Part shown: piece by piece, positions 10,135-19,901 of the stretch
Layout: the number at the start of each line of letters is the position of its first letter
Numbering within the stretch: position 1 is the stretch's first letter
Assembly: GCF_963855985.1 (NCBI RefSeq)
Contig: NC_087109.1
Coordinates: 1,694,001-1,758,000, forward strand
Source: Ostrinia nubilalis
Taxonomy: Eukaryota > Arthropoda > Insecta > Lepidoptera > Crambidae
Length of the DNA stretch: 64,000 bases
Direction: 5' to 3'
Program-made: the position numbers and the translations under genes
The notes under the pieces: model-generated
The model's input: the letters and a program-made list of their open reading frames with translations, nothing else
Told to the model about the DNA's origin: nothing
Databases searched by the model: none

Positions 10135-10190
10135 ATTCCTAGAGAGGTCTTTGTCCAGCACTGAACACCCTTTTGCTGAAACGAACGAAT
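10135..10190 (+). mobile_element. LINE 3' end scrap
   Basis: GAGAGGTCTTTGTCCAGCAC and TGCTGAAACGAACGAA match the 3' tail of the LINE family at 18698-18803. Only the last 55 bp remain. Confidence 0.5.
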
Positions 10191-10465
10191 TTTTATCTAT
10201 GAACTCCACAAATATTCTTAACGTCTGTATCAATTTTATCTGAATAACCTTGTAAAAGTGTACTTAGACAGAAATTAATTTTTGAGCAAATACATACAGT
10301 CGACGAAAATATCTCTAATAAAATAATTGCCAAAAATATCTACGCCAATCACGAAGCGAACAAACATAGACGAGTAAATTGCAAATTAAATAAAAGTTTA
10401 AAAATAACTCCTTTGGCACAAAACCACAGAGTCACAATGAAACTGTGCGAACTAGCTAACTCTTA

Positions 10466-10639
10466 GAGTAGGCGCACACCGTTGATTTTTCGTCGGCCGA
10501 TAGTTTAGTCGGGCAGTTGATCAGTATGGGCATGTATGGGAGTGCGCACACTACGCCGATTCGATTGGCCGATTCTTCATACAATTTAAAATCGAGCACA
10601 ACTATCGGCCAACTAAAAATCAACGGTGTGCGCCTACTC
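10466..10639. mobile_element. Harbinger-like MITE, GAGTAGGCGCACACC family, copy 1
   Basis: It has 24-bp near-perfect terminal inverted repeats (GAGTAGGCGCACACCGTTG and its complement) and a TTA duplication at 10463-10465 and 10640-10642. A second copy lies at 23973-24149 in the same orientation. Length is 174 bp and there is no coding capacity. Confidence 0.88.
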
Positions 10640-10703
10640 TTACTAAAATCATATGATTTGTGATTGGTTGTAGCGTTTATGCATAAATCTACATATTAAT
10701 TAC

Positions 10704-10890
10704 TAGCGGCCGCCCGCGACTTTTTACCCCTTAGGGGTTGAATTTTTCAAAATCCCGTCTTAGTGAGCGTTCTAAAAGGAACCCCCATGCAAAATTTGAG
10801 ACTCCTAGCACTTGTAGTTTCTGAGATTTCGTGATGAGTGAGTGAGTCAGTCAGTCAGTGACCTTTCCCTTTTAAAGATGTAGGTTTTAC
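10704..10890 (-). mobile_element. Helitron-like repeat ending CTAGT
   Basis: Read on the minus strand, it ends GGGCGGCCGCTAGT. Its other end has the TGACTGACTGAC tract (10845-10862 on plus). The same family is at 34128-34336 and 43925-44131. A GC hairpin followed by CTAG(T) suits a Helitron 3' end, but this assignment is inference. Confidence 0.45.
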
Positions 10891-12150
10891 GTTAGTTTTT
10901 ATTTAAATGTTCCATTTTCATTTAAGGGCTCAAACACCTATCCGAAGATCTGGTTCACGACAAAGGCACTGAAATAAATTCATGAAAACTTCAAAAAACA
11001 TGAAAATAAAAGAAATATAAATATTTTGTGTTGTTTATGGTGTGTGAAAAATAAAAGACAACATTTAAAAACGTTTTTTCATTTATTATTTCGTTAAAAT
11101 ACTCGATTGTACAGGTTAATATGAAGTTAAGTATTTCTTGTATAAAAAATTACGTGGTTTTACATTTTATTACGAAATATTGTCTTATGGCAGTGAATTA
11201 TTTCAGAGAATGGTGATTGTTACATACAGTAAAGGTATTTATATTTGGATTACCCATACAATTATTGTAGTAATGTATCACAATTAACTATTATTAGCAT
11301 TTTTAATTTTAAACAATACCAAGCAATGCCAAACAGCATTTAGGCAGATAATTCTACATTGTTTCATTTTTATTAATAACAATACAACACTGAGCACACA
11401 AAAAAGAAAATGACATAACTCACAAATCAAAATATTTCAGTTAGTAAAAATTAAATAGTCTTTTTTTCTAAATGCATCGAAATCTAAAAACGAATAAATA
11501 AATATTATCATTAAATGTAATTATGACGAAAATTCACTAATTATTTACAAATCACTTAAACTATTTACTTTTAGTCAATAAATAGAAAATAAATAAACAG
11601 TCAAAAACCTTTTTAGGTTTAACTTTAGAGTAAGTTAGTGTATTACTAAGAAAAAGTTTTTTTTTTTGATTTGAGTATTTTTGGCGCAGTTTTTATTTTG
11701 AAGAGTGAACAGGTCGCCAAAAATCGTGGACTCAAAAACTTCTGAATGATTCTATCAAACTTTTGTACTGATTACCATAAAATACAAAATTCTTAATATT
11801 AAAAACGCGATAAATGGAAGACGAAAATTCATATTAGTTGGTCATTAAATAAATGTACATATTCTTATGAATTGATTTATATTGATTGTTCCTTTGTCAT
11901 TTCAAAAAGCTAATGTTTTTATACTTGGTTTATTACACAATTCCATATTATAAACCTTATCTCCTTGGTTTAAGGTCCAAAATAACAAAAAATGTAGCCT
12001 AAAACTCAATTTTTAAGAAATGACAAAGTTACCAAAACAAATCAATTGTCCTACATTAAAAGAGTTGGCACTAAGTTTTACAATGAACTCTAGATACAGC
12101 ACGATATGGGGTAAAGCGATTATCGATACTGATGTATAAATATCGATAGT
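10891..12150. other. 3' flank of Kazal gene, including probable 3' UTR
   Basis: The stretch is AT-rich, without recognised repeats or coding. On the minus strand the first AATAAA downstream of the stop is at 11934-11929, about 220 nt after the stop; others follow at 11171-11166 and 11087-11082. Which is used cannot be told. Two TATCGATA palindromes (12120-12127, 12141-12148) lie just past the stop. Confidence 0.4.
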
Positions 12151-12229
12151 TTATCGGTAAAGGTAGTTCTTAGGCTCCTCGGCGATCGGCTCGGCGCACG
12201 TGCCCAAGTATTTGAGAGAGACCAGACTC
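12151..12229 (-). CDS. Kazal inhibitor, terminal exon with stop
   Basis: The acceptor TTTCATTTCAG is followed by [11 protein letters not shown], which supplies the sixth cysteine of Kazal domain 9. A short polar tail [14 protein letters not shown] and TAA follow. The first base completes an Arg codon with AG from the previous exon. Confidence 0.88.
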
Positions 12230-15200
12230 CTGAAATGAAAGAATACATTTATTTTAATTGTCGAAGAGATGGAATACTTAAAATTTTACATTCATCATTG
12301 AAAGAAAGTAAGGAACTAGCACGTTTAAATTTCACATAAGCTTCGGGTAAGTTTTAAAAAATGAAAATGGAAGTTGCATCACTGTGGCTCCTAAAAACCC
12401 AACCAAGGTCTTTCTCATAAGCATTTTATAGACAAGCTATGTAAGTCATAAGTCTGTCGACATAACAACAATGTTACCAGCATCGATAGTTCGAGGCTTA
12501 CTTTCGAACTCTCTATCACAGAGGAACTGGCTAATAAGATCCTGGGTGAAGCTCGCTTCCTCTTTCAACCTGATTATCTCTTTCCATAAATGCAGCTCAG
12601 GAGCTTTTTCGTCGTGGGTAAAAAAAATTCTGTCATAGATCGCTTCTGTAACGCCTCAGGGCCTCAGGCAGTAGATTCAAGTCAGAAGTCATGTATCTTT
12701 CTAGAGCGGCATTTCGCTATACAGTGTGATATCAAATACCTGAACCGGCATTTTGCTATGAAGTGCCATACCTAAACCTACAGTTCTCCATCAAGTATTA
12801 CTAGTAGACCAGTAGTTTTCAATAAAGTATCACACCTAGACCGTCAGTTTTCCATCAACTGAGATTTCCATCAAGTTAGTGTCTTACCTAGACCGGCAGT
12901 TCTCCATCTCCAAGAAGCACTTGTTGGAGTAGGTCTTGTCATCAGTGCCGCAGACCGGGTCGTACTCGGGCGGGCAGACGCGTGCGCAGCCGGCGTATTG
13001 GAACCGGGATAGGCAGCGCTTGAGGGGCACCACGTACACGTGTTTGCTGCGGAGAAAAATGTGATTAAGCTGTGAGATTATAGGGTTGAGAATCTTGAAA
13101 ATGATGCAAGATCTATCCAGAATCTTTGGCAACTAGCCTTCTAAGGGGATGAATTTAGTTACTCTGGAACATTGCTCTCCAAACCTAAAAAAGGCTAAAG
13201 GAAGTGAAGCTATTGTATTGAACGCGGATTGTAACTAATTAATGGTAATTAATTAGTAATTAATTGTCCCAAAAAAAATTTTTAAATACTAACTAGCCCC
13301 GAACAGCGACTAAAATGAATGTCCACGATTCCGGGTACAATTTGTTGGAGCTCATTACATTAAGATTGGATTGAACCTGTCTTCTACATCTATGTAGAAA
13401 ATCACACGGATATAGTAAGTATGGAAGGAAGGATTCCTTCCTTTCTTAACACCAAACTTCTAATCTACTCACCCGCAGTTCTCCTTCTTCATAATACACT
13501 CGTTCTTATAAAACTTGTTGTCGGACCCGCAAACGAATGCAGGCGTATCGGGGCAGGGCTCGTTGCAGAGAGCCGTGGTGCGGCAGTGGGCTGCTGAGAC
13601 CGCAACCACGTGCTGACCGCAAGTCAGGCGGCGGAGTTCGCATTTCGATCTGGAGAATAACAATAACGTGTAGCAATGAAGATTTGATTTAGAGGTACCT
13701 ACGTAAAATGAGGGTCTAAAACGGTTCCTTTTGACCATCATGGTTATAGTAACTGTTATGAGAGCGGGTTGAGAAGAGGAAGAATGTTGGAGACGTCATG
13801 ACCATTAATGGTTTTTGACTAAGGTATTGATGACAGAAATCATGAAAAATGTAGTTGGAGGCTAGACGTTTAACCTGGAAGTTATACCAAGTATAAATCA
13901 GACAAATAAGCTTCTCATAGCCTAGAAAGATTGTCAGCTTAAGTTGTGATTTATATTACTTGAAGGCCGAGCTGAATAGAAATCAATAGAAAGACTTACT
14001 ACACTACTACTGATAGTGGACTTGGACTGAAAGAAATAAGCTGATGACGATGATCTTACTTGTAAACGTTTCCGTCGGAGCCGCAGATGGGTTTTTCGAT
14101 GTCATTCTCGCAGTCGTCGGGGCAGTCAATCTCGAGTTTGGGCAGCACCGTGCAGTTTCCGAAGTGGGCCAGTTGCACGCCTTTGCTGTAAAGACAAGAT
14201 TGCGTTTGTATTAGAAATTGGTACTATAAAACCTACAAAACTTATTACGCTACATGAGTCTTACGTTGCTTACTACAATCAATAAGTGGTGGTGATCGTT
14301 TACAGGTTTTTGGTTTGTGTAAGATTTGAGGTGGAGTCTCAAAATGTTTTGTAAGCCTTCTTAACTCTTGAAAAAGCTCGATCACTTTACAGTCAACCAA
14401 ATATACAACTAGAACATCTGTCATACATTTTCTCAGGTCAAGACAAATCAGAACAGAACGACCCCCCAGGTCGATGGACTGACGTTCTCAAGGTGATGAC
14501 AGAGTGAGCAAAGCTCGGAGATTGCGCTTGTGGGTGAGAGACCAGAATTTGTTGAAAAAAGTCAATCCGATTCCGTCCCCAGCTGTTGAAACAGAGTGCC
14601 AACAGGTGAAATGTCAACGTAAGGATGATTCGCTAGTCGGCGTTTCATTCCCTGATGATGAAACAAGATTTGCAATACTCACAGGCAAGTAGCCACTTTC
14701 AGTAGGCAGGGGTTGTTGTACACATTGGCGTCGGTGCCGCACACGGGGTCGTAGTCGGCCGAGCACTTCACGCGCAGGCATTTGTTCATCTTCGACCGGC
14801 ACTTCTCCATGTCCACCTTCTTAACTATCTTCCTGTTGCTGACTCTGGAATGGAGAAGAAAATAATAATAATGAATAGAATAGAACAGAACAGAACAGCA
14901 CAGAACAGAACAGAACAGAACAGAACAGAACAGAACAGAACAGAACAGAACAGAACAGAACAGAATAGAAACCTTATTATTTGCATGAAAGCTATACAAG
15001 CAGGCAAGACATAGATTCAAACAGAGAGAAGTATACAAGTGGACAATTAACTGCTTGTGCCCCTCTGACAAAAAGGTACAGCGTACATTAAGACCGCCAG
15101 GGCTTGTCTTGAAACTGATTTTCAGCGGGAATTTAATGAACTTTATTCGCAAAAGAATAAGAGGGTCTTAACAGCGACTTCTGCATAGCAAAAATCAGAT

Positions 15201-18200
15201 TGGGATTCACAATTCAGTGAGAAATTTTAGGCTGAGAGATTGATGCATTGACATGGTACCTACATGAAACATAGGGGCTTATAATTTCAGGACAACAACG
15301 GTTACACTGACGTGATAATAAAATGTTACGGAGTACTTCTGTTTTTTATATTCTATTTGGATTGATGGAAACAAAACAACATTAGTTTAAATTTTTGTAG
15401 GTAATAGTTAAGTAGAAGCGATGAGAAGACTTCAAAATTTCAAATTGTATTAAAAGAATGATGTAGTGTAGAGTCACCCATTATAGGTTTTTAACTGAAA
15501 ACAGGCCTAAAGGCAAGGTTTTATCCTTCGCCGTAGTTCAAGCTGAGTTTAATTGGAAACCATTTCGATTCTACGTAAGATAGACCAAATAAAACATTAA
15601 TACATTCACAAAGGGGAGATAAAAGGAGCTTGCGAAATATCAAAATACACTTTAACAAAAATATCCAGGTTTCAGTAGGCTTATCTTCAATCTGATTTCA
15701 ACCTTGTCAGCACAGCGTAAAGTTCAAATTCCCTAAGGATAGAAGCTTCAGCAAAATCGATAAAACGCTGAAAGGGTAGCCATTTTCATCCCTGAAAATC
15801 AAGGCTCGGTAGCTTAATGGTTAAAGCGTTCGCAATTGTTGAGGCAATTGCGAAGATGTTGGTTCGAATCCTTCCCGAGCTGAGTTTTTCTTTTTGAAAT
15901 TGATTTATAATGTTTACAATATCATTTCATGAGCCTTTTATTCTATTTTAGGCATGTGAGAACAGAAAAATTAGTTCTAATAAAACAAGCACTGGTATAA
16001 GCGCTAGATGATCCTTCCTATTTGTAAGAGTGGATGGATCTGCTCTGTCCGAAAAATTTACTTAACGATTTTTGATGAAATTTTACACTATACAGGGTGT
16101 TAGCTAAATGGGTATATGAGCCGGCACTAGCCCATGTTAACATGGTCATATAAATGGTATGGTGGCGTCAGAAAATTGATATCTTAATTTTAATTATTTT
16201 AATTTTCATACAAATAGGATTTTATAAAATTTATTTTGTATGAAAATTAAAAAAAAAATGATGATATCAAACTGACTTCACCATACCATTTATATGACCA
16301 TGTTAACATGGGCTAGTGTCGGCTCATATACCCATTTACCTAACACCCTGTATTTACACATCTTAACATAGGCTATTTATAATCGAGTTAATTGGCCAAA
16401 TTACAATAAACATATCAAGCAAATCGGTGTTTATGTGACAAACTGAATTTCAAGTTTTGACATGGGTGGTTTTGCAATTGCATGCAATTTTCTAACAAAT
16501 TTTGAGTTATGTCCTTATTTTCCTCAACAAGAAGGTAACCATGACCATTATCATAGCCAACATACCCGCAGTTCAGCATTTTCATCTCGCACTCGTTCCT
16601 GTAGATGCTCTCATCTGACCCGCAGACCAGCTTCTCCTTCTGTCCCGAGCAGTCAGTGGGACACGGCTCCCCGCCAGACGTCCGCTCTTGGGACACGCAG
16701 AATGCCATCGGTACTTCGAACACGTGTTTGCTGTAAGAGAAATTGGGACGAATTAGTGCATTTTTTGACTGAGAGGAATCGCGGGTTACGTTTAAAAAAA
16801 TCTCGGTTCTAACACAAAAAGTTTCTATCTATTCAACTAAAATGTAGTATTGATACAGAAAATTTTGAATACCATCTTCCAGAAGAAATAAGTTCTGTTT
16901 TCTTAAAAGTAATCACTTGGAAAGAATTCAAACAAACTCTCAGTTAGACGTAGTTACAATTTTAATCCATATGATGATTTTCGTCGGGGTCCTTTTACAA
17001 ATTGAATTGAAAATTGAATGAAATTAAACTGTATAGTTCTTCTTTGGTAATTATGTATTAAACTCAGTTTTTGCTTTTTTGTGGATTTGCGTGACTGCGT
17101 CCAGCAGCTGCTCAGCTAAGATGATTTCATATTTTTAAAATAGGCTCTAGTAGTAGGTATATTTTTTTCTCCTTTCTTCAACTTACCCACAATTCGTGGC
17201 CTTCATCCTACAGGCATTCGCGTAGAGCTTCCCATCAGAGCCACACGTGGGCCTAGCAACGCGCCAGCACGACTCGCGGCAGTGGCGGGTAGTTTGACAA
17301 TGCTTTTTGCTGGTTCTCACGACTCCTTGTCTGGAAAAAGGTATAGAAAAGGTTTTAAGACATGGGTGCTAAATTTTTATTATTCAAAAAAGTCATTTTC
17401 CAGGTTCAGATTTCCAGATAAGTCACCAGAATATAGTAGAGACAATTTTGGGAAATATCAATCGGTGCTACTCTTGATTCTTCTTATACCCTCTTGAAGG
17501 TAGAGTCTTTGAAACAGGACTATTTCCACATCTAATTCCCACCACTGCAATCCTGTGTAGATCGCCAATAAAACCCAACCAGTGAAGGCCAAGTTTGTTC
17601 CAGGGGAAAGGGACTATTCTCATCTTTCGTTCCCACCACTGCAACTCCTGTGTAGGTAGGATCTACAGCTTTACCGCCAACAAAACCCAACCAGTGAAGG
17701 TCAAGTTTGTTCCGGAGTTCGTTCAACCAGAAAAACATAAAAGGAACGCTCTTTGAGAGAAAAAGGCCACCTAACAAGTAAGCAATGCAAGTGCTCTTAT
17801 AGACCTTACCATTGGATCCTCTTAAAGGTACTAAAGGTACGTCGAGCGGCGCCTGGAATCAGTCCACGGGCCTGTAGTTGTATCTGTAAAGGTCACCTAC
17901 CCACAAGTGAGCAGCTTCATCTGACAAGTGCTCTTGTAGACGTTCCCATCTGACCCGCAGATGGGGCCATCCAGCGGCGCTTGAGAGCAATCCACGGGGC
18001 AGTTCTCGCAGTATGAGCTGATGAATTACTTTAAGGCTACATACCCACAAGTGAGCAGCTTCATCTGGCAAGTGCTCTTGTAGACGTTCCCATCTGATCC
18101 GCATTTGGGGTCATCTAGGGGCGCTTGCGAGCAGTTACTGGGCAGTTCTCGCAGTATGAGCTGATGAATTACTTTATGGCTACCTACCCACAAGTAAGCA

Positions 18201-19739
18201 GCTTCATCTGACAAGTGCTCTTGTAGACGTTCCCATCTGACCCGCAGATGGGGCCATCCAGCGGCGCTTGAGAGCAATCCACGGGGCAGTTCTCACGATG
18301 AGCGCTGATGTTGTTGCAGGCTCCGAGATGGGACAGGCCAATGCCCACTCTGGAAAATATCAGAAAAATGGGAATTTAAATCACGAAAGGCAAGTTTTCA
18401 ATTAGGTAACACCGGCAGATATAAGTAGTTTTTATTTAGGGACCCATAAAAGTACTTTATGGATAGAAGTAATCTGATGGGTCTATTTCCATAATATCTT
18501 ATTTCTATCATTGCAACTGGATCTACAACTTGACTGGTGTGAAAGATTTTATGTAAAGAAATAATCATGTACCAAATGTAATGAAATGACACAACATAGG
18601 CAATTAACCTTATCTATTGAGTGTTAAAGTCATTCAATTAAGATGTTAACGCAGGGAGAGCGATGAAAGGGAAATTACAATGATGTACAGGGTAACTGCA
18701 CCTGGATGCGGGCAGCGCAGGACCGTTCATTGTGGAAAACCTTGAGGGAGGCCTTTGTCCAGCAGTGGATGTCATTTGGCTGAGATGAACGAACGAACGA
18801 ACAGGGTAACTGAGCCTGAGAACCTGAGTGTTGAGGGTTCATTAGATGCCACATCATCCAGGAGTTAGTTTCAACTTAACTTCATGTAACCTTCGTACAC
18901 CCACCTGCAAATCTCAACTTGCAGCATGCAGCGGTTCAGGTAGGTCCTCCCGTTAGTGCCGCAGACAGGGTCCCGCTCGGAGGTGCAGCGGTGCTCGCAC
19001 TTGGACCCCTGGGCCCGCGAGCACGAACCCTGGTCGGGGGCCAGTCGGACGCCTGGAAGGGGGAACAAATGGGTTGAGATGGGGCAAATTGATTTGGACA
19101 TCAAAACACAAAATCCTGTTTATTGTTTTTGGTGTCATTATTTCTGTAACTAATAAGGAATCAATCGGCCATTATGGAAATCATTTGGGGAGGCCTGTGT
19201 TCAGCAGTGGACGTCCCGAAGATCGAGGAATTTGCCTAAAAGACATTTTTGTTGTGTGATAGGTAAATATGAAGCTAAAAGTTTATACTGAAAGCGGTGT
19301 GTGAGGTATCAAAGAAACAAACTCGTGTTACGAAAATCTAAAATTAAGTGAAGCATCAAATCGAACGCACAGCGTTGATTAAAGCTTTTTGATTGGTTCG
19401 TGTGTCACCCTGTGCGTCCACGCGCATTGTGAGACCTATAATGTTTGTGAATACAAGCGGCAAATTTCGTAAGTATTCATTGCTTCATCTTTCTGGAGGG
19501 CAAAAATACTGCACATACTATGTGACCCCAAAACAAATTACTGTCTTCACTTATCTCCACGACCCCAAATCATTACACCCTAACTACCCAAGAGTTACCT
19601 TTTCCACAAGTCTTCTTCCTCATCTCACAAAGCGAAGGGTAGATGTATCCATCAGTGGCGCAGACCGGTTCTCCCTGCAGGGCTGGTCCGCAGATCCTGG
19701 GACATGACGCGTCGCGCGCGCCCTCGCACCATGATGACG
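12151..19739 (-). CDS. Multi-Kazal serine protease inhibitor (dipetalogastin-like), nine domains, 5' end missing
   Basis: Ten minus-strand exons join in frame with GT-AG junctions to encode about 450 residues holding nine Kazal domains. Each has the VCG(S/T)D..Y.N.C or close variant core and six cysteines. The junctions are 19739-19599, 19052-18905, 18349-18188, 17330-17187, 16730-16566, 14844-14683, 14185-14060, 13649-13473, 13046-12888 and 12229-12151. Introns usually cut each domain after its fifth cysteine (..NCGG|), so the sixth cysteine comes from the next exon. Most introns are phase 2, the first two phase 1. Kazal domains insert a loop into the active site of serine proteases and block them; insect multi-Kazal proteins act in haemolymph, gut or saliva. 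The exon with signal peptide was not found upstream of 19739. No membrane segment is seen. Two additional partial copies of the third exon lie at 17901-18160 and are probably not used. Confidence 0.9.
12500..12570 (+). mobile_element. SINE body fragment
   Basis: ATCACAGAGGAACTGGCTAA and GGGTGAAGCTCGCTTCC match the body of the tRNA-headed SINE at 27826-28121 in scrambled or partial form. It lies in the last intron of the Kazal gene. Confidence 0.4.
12888..13046 (-). CDS. Kazal inhibitor exon, domain 9
   Basis: 159 nt, phase 2 at both ends, acceptor TTTTTCTCCGCAG, donor GTCTAG|GTAAGAC. It begins [11 protein letters not shown], the end of domain 8. It continues with [20 protein letters not shown] and [13 protein letters not shown], a textbook Kazal core with the P-V-C-G-T-D motif. 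Confidence 0.92.
13473..13649 (-). CDS. Kazal inhibitor exon, end of domain 7 and domain 8
   Basis: 177 nt, phase 2, acceptor TTATTCTCCAG, donor TGCGG|GTGAGT. It starts inside domain 7 ([11 protein letters not shown]) instead of after its fifth cysteine, so the intron is shifted relative to the other exons. Domain 8 follows: [31 protein letters not shown]. Confidence 0.9.
14060..14185 (-). CDS. Kazal inhibitor exon, domain 7 first part
   Basis: 126 nt, phase 2, acceptor TTGTCTTTACAG, donor TACAA|GTAAGA. It encodes [11 protein letters not shown] (end of domain 6), then [20 protein letters not shown] and VYK. The rest of domain 7 is on the next exon. Confidence 0.9.
14683..14844 (-). CDS. Kazal inhibitor exon, domain 6
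   Basis: 162 nt, phase 2, acceptor CCATTCCAG, donor TGCCT|GTGAGT. It begins [15 protein letters not shown], the end of domain 5. Domain 6 follows: [32 protein letters not shown]. Confidence 0.9.
14882..14966. repeat. (GAACA)n pentanucleotide microsatellite
   Basis: About seventeen units of GAACA with one interruption (AGCACAGA near 14898). It starts about 40 bp from the acceptor of the domain-6 exon, upstream in gene direction, so it occupies the polypyrimidine side of the intron as TGTTC repeats. Confidence 0.95.
14967..15802. other. Kazal intron, nothing recognised
   Basis: This part of the long intron between the domain-5 and domain-6 exons shows no repeat, hairpin or coding pattern that I can support. 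Confidence 0.4.
15803..15881 (+). ncRNA. tRNA-like Pol III unit, antisense in Kazal intron
   Basis: The 7-bp acceptor arm GGCTCGG/CCGAGCT and D-arm GCTT..AAGC are intact. Near-consensus A box TAGCTTAATGGTTA (15810-15823) and B box GGTTCGAATCC (15861-15871) are present, and T-runs (TTTTTCTTTTT) follow directly, as a Pol III terminator. It departs from a real tRNA in the anticodon arm, which is a 10-bp hairpin (TTCGCAATTG/CAATTGCGAA) with a 6-nt loop TTGAGG in place of 5 bp plus 7 nt. The T-stem has two mismatches. A tRNA intron does not give a loop with the required T33. It may be a SINE head, tRNA pseudogene or a novel tRNA-derived RNA. Confidence 0.5.
16093..16350. mobile_element. Mariner-like palindromic MITE, TA target
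   Basis: Ends CAGGGTGTTAG and CTAACACCCTG flanked by TA. The arms pair for about 120 bp each (ATGGTCATATAAATGGTATG against its complement) around an AT-rich centre. Length 258 bp. It lies in the Kazal intron. Confidence 0.85.
16566..16730 (-). CDS. Kazal inhibitor exon, domain 5
   Basis: 165 nt, phase 2, acceptor TTTCTCTTACAG, donor TGCGG|GTATGT. It begins [11 protein letters not shown] (end of domain 4). Domain 5 follows: [34 protein letters not shown]. Confidence 0.9.
16731..17186. other. Kazal intron, nothing recognised
   Basis: Ordinary AT-rich intron between the domain-4 and domain-5 exons. No repeat identified. Confidence 0.4.
17187..17330 (-). CDS. Kazal inhibitor exon, domain 4
   Basis: 144 nt, phase 2, acceptor CCTTTTTCCAG, donor TGTGG|GTAAGT. 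It begins [11 protein letters not shown] (end of domain 3). Domain 4 follows: [32 protein letters not shown]. The domain is shortened between its second and third cysteine. Confidence 0.9.
17525..17745. repeat. Two tandem partial copies of the GATCTACAGCTTGACCGCC repeat
   Basis: TCCCACCACTGCAATCCTGT and AAAACCCAACCAGTGAAGG occur twice, about 120 bp apart. The same family is tandem at 61236-61755 and single at 22680-22800 and 30420-30510. It lies in a Kazal intron and is noncoding. Confidence 0.65.
17901..18017 (-). pseudogene. Partial duplicate of Kazal exon, copy A
   Basis: 117 nt, open in phase, from CTCATACTGCGAG to donor TGTGG|GTAGGT. It encodes [20 protein letters not shown], then the same core as the full exon at 18188-18349, but lacks its first 15 or so codons. 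A potential acceptor AATTCATCAG precedes it, but the gap to copy B is only 27 nt, too short for a normal intron, and reading through meets a TAA. It could be an alternative exon, but is more likely unused. Confidence 0.65.
18045..18160 (-). pseudogene. Partial duplicate of Kazal exon, copy B (frameshifted)
   Basis: This is homologous to copy A, but one base is lost near 18137-18142, which shifts the frame. A new CAG created there would allow an exon 18137-18045 in the right phase ([20 protein letters not shown]..). Two coding changes against the full exon (DDPK for DGPI) show some divergence. It is 27 nt from the full exon and 27 nt from copy A. Confidence 0.65.
18188..18349 (-). CDS. Kazal inhibitor exon, domain 3 (full copy)
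   Basis: 162 nt, phase 2, acceptor ATATTTTCCAG, donor TGTGG|GTAGGT. It begins [11 protein letters not shown] (end of domain 2). Domain 3 follows: [34 protein letters not shown]. Only this one of three copies carries the complete 5' part, so it is taken as the functional exon. Confidence 0.88.
18350..18697. other. Kazal intron, nothing recognised
   Basis: Unremarkable intron upstream of the triplicated exon. Confidence 0.4.
18698..18803 (+). mobile_element. LINE 3' end with (GAAC)n tail
   Basis: CCTGGATGCGGGCAGCGCAG, then GGAAAACCTTGAGGGAGGCC, then TTTGTCCAGCAGTGG and a tail GAACGAACGAACGAAC. The reading [17 protein letters not shown] is the end of a LINE reverse transcriptase. It lies antisense in a Kazal intron. 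Confidence 0.65.
18905..19052 (-). CDS. Kazal inhibitor exon, domain 2
   Basis: 148 nt, enters phase 1 and leaves phase 2, acceptor CCCCCTTCCAG, donor TGCAG|GTGGGT. It begins [10 protein letters not shown] (end of domain 1). Domain 2 follows: [32 protein letters not shown]. The phase switch marks the boundary between older phase-2 repeats and the N-terminal exon. Confidence 0.9.
19180..19222 (+). mobile_element. RTE-like LINE 3' scrap
   Basis: GAAATCATTTGGGGAGGCCT and GTTCAGCAGTGGACGTCC are the extreme 3' end of the RTE-like family. Confidence 0.45.
19344..19469. mobile_element. CGCCCGTATTC-family MITE, truncated copy
   Basis: Inverted relative to the copy at 26956-27099. It keeps the end TTTGTGAATACAAGCG and the body GGTTCGTGTGTCACCCTGTG, but the other terminus is missing. 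Confidence 0.65.
19599..19739 (-). CDS. Kazal inhibitor, most upstream exon found, domain 1
   Basis: 141 nt, phase 1 at both ends, acceptor TTTGTCCACAG, donor GGAAAAG|GTAACT. It encodes [52 protein letters not shown] replaces the usual VCG(S/T)D. No start or signal peptide lies in this exon, so at least one further upstream exon must exist. Confidence 0.87.
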
Positions 19740-19901
19740 CTGTGGACAAAGAAATAGGCATAAGGTTTAAAATCTAGTAGATTTAGTAATTGAGAACACC
19801 CTTTTTGACGTCGGTTAAAATACCCTTGAGAGTTGGAAAAGAGAAGTTGATGAAGAAGTGTGGTGTTTTGACAAATTCTTGCGCTGTACTGGGCCATCTA
19901 T

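Noticed and set aside
12120..12148. Two TATCGATA palindromes resembling insect DREF sites
   Set aside because: They lie just downstream of the Kazal stop codon, likely in the 3' UTR, not near a promoter; an 8-bp match by chance is not rare.
14679..15152. 157-codon minus-strand frame over the domain-6 exon
   Set aside because: The N-terminal two thirds is intron including the GAACA microsatellite (read as FCSVL repeats). Only the Kazal part downstream of the acceptor at 14845 is real.
15828..15853. tRNA with an intron
   Set aside because: Removing a putative 9-nt intron leaves a 7-nt loop without T at position 33, and the T-stem has mismatches; called tRNA-like instead.
16462..16812. 116-codon plus-strand frame
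   Set aside because: It is the antisense shadow of the Kazal domain-5 exon.
17859..18277. Overlapping minus-strand frames in the triplicated exon region ([10 protein letters not shown] repeats)
   Set aside because: These are the out-of-frame readings of the three Kazal exon copies; the cysteine-rich frame is the correct one.
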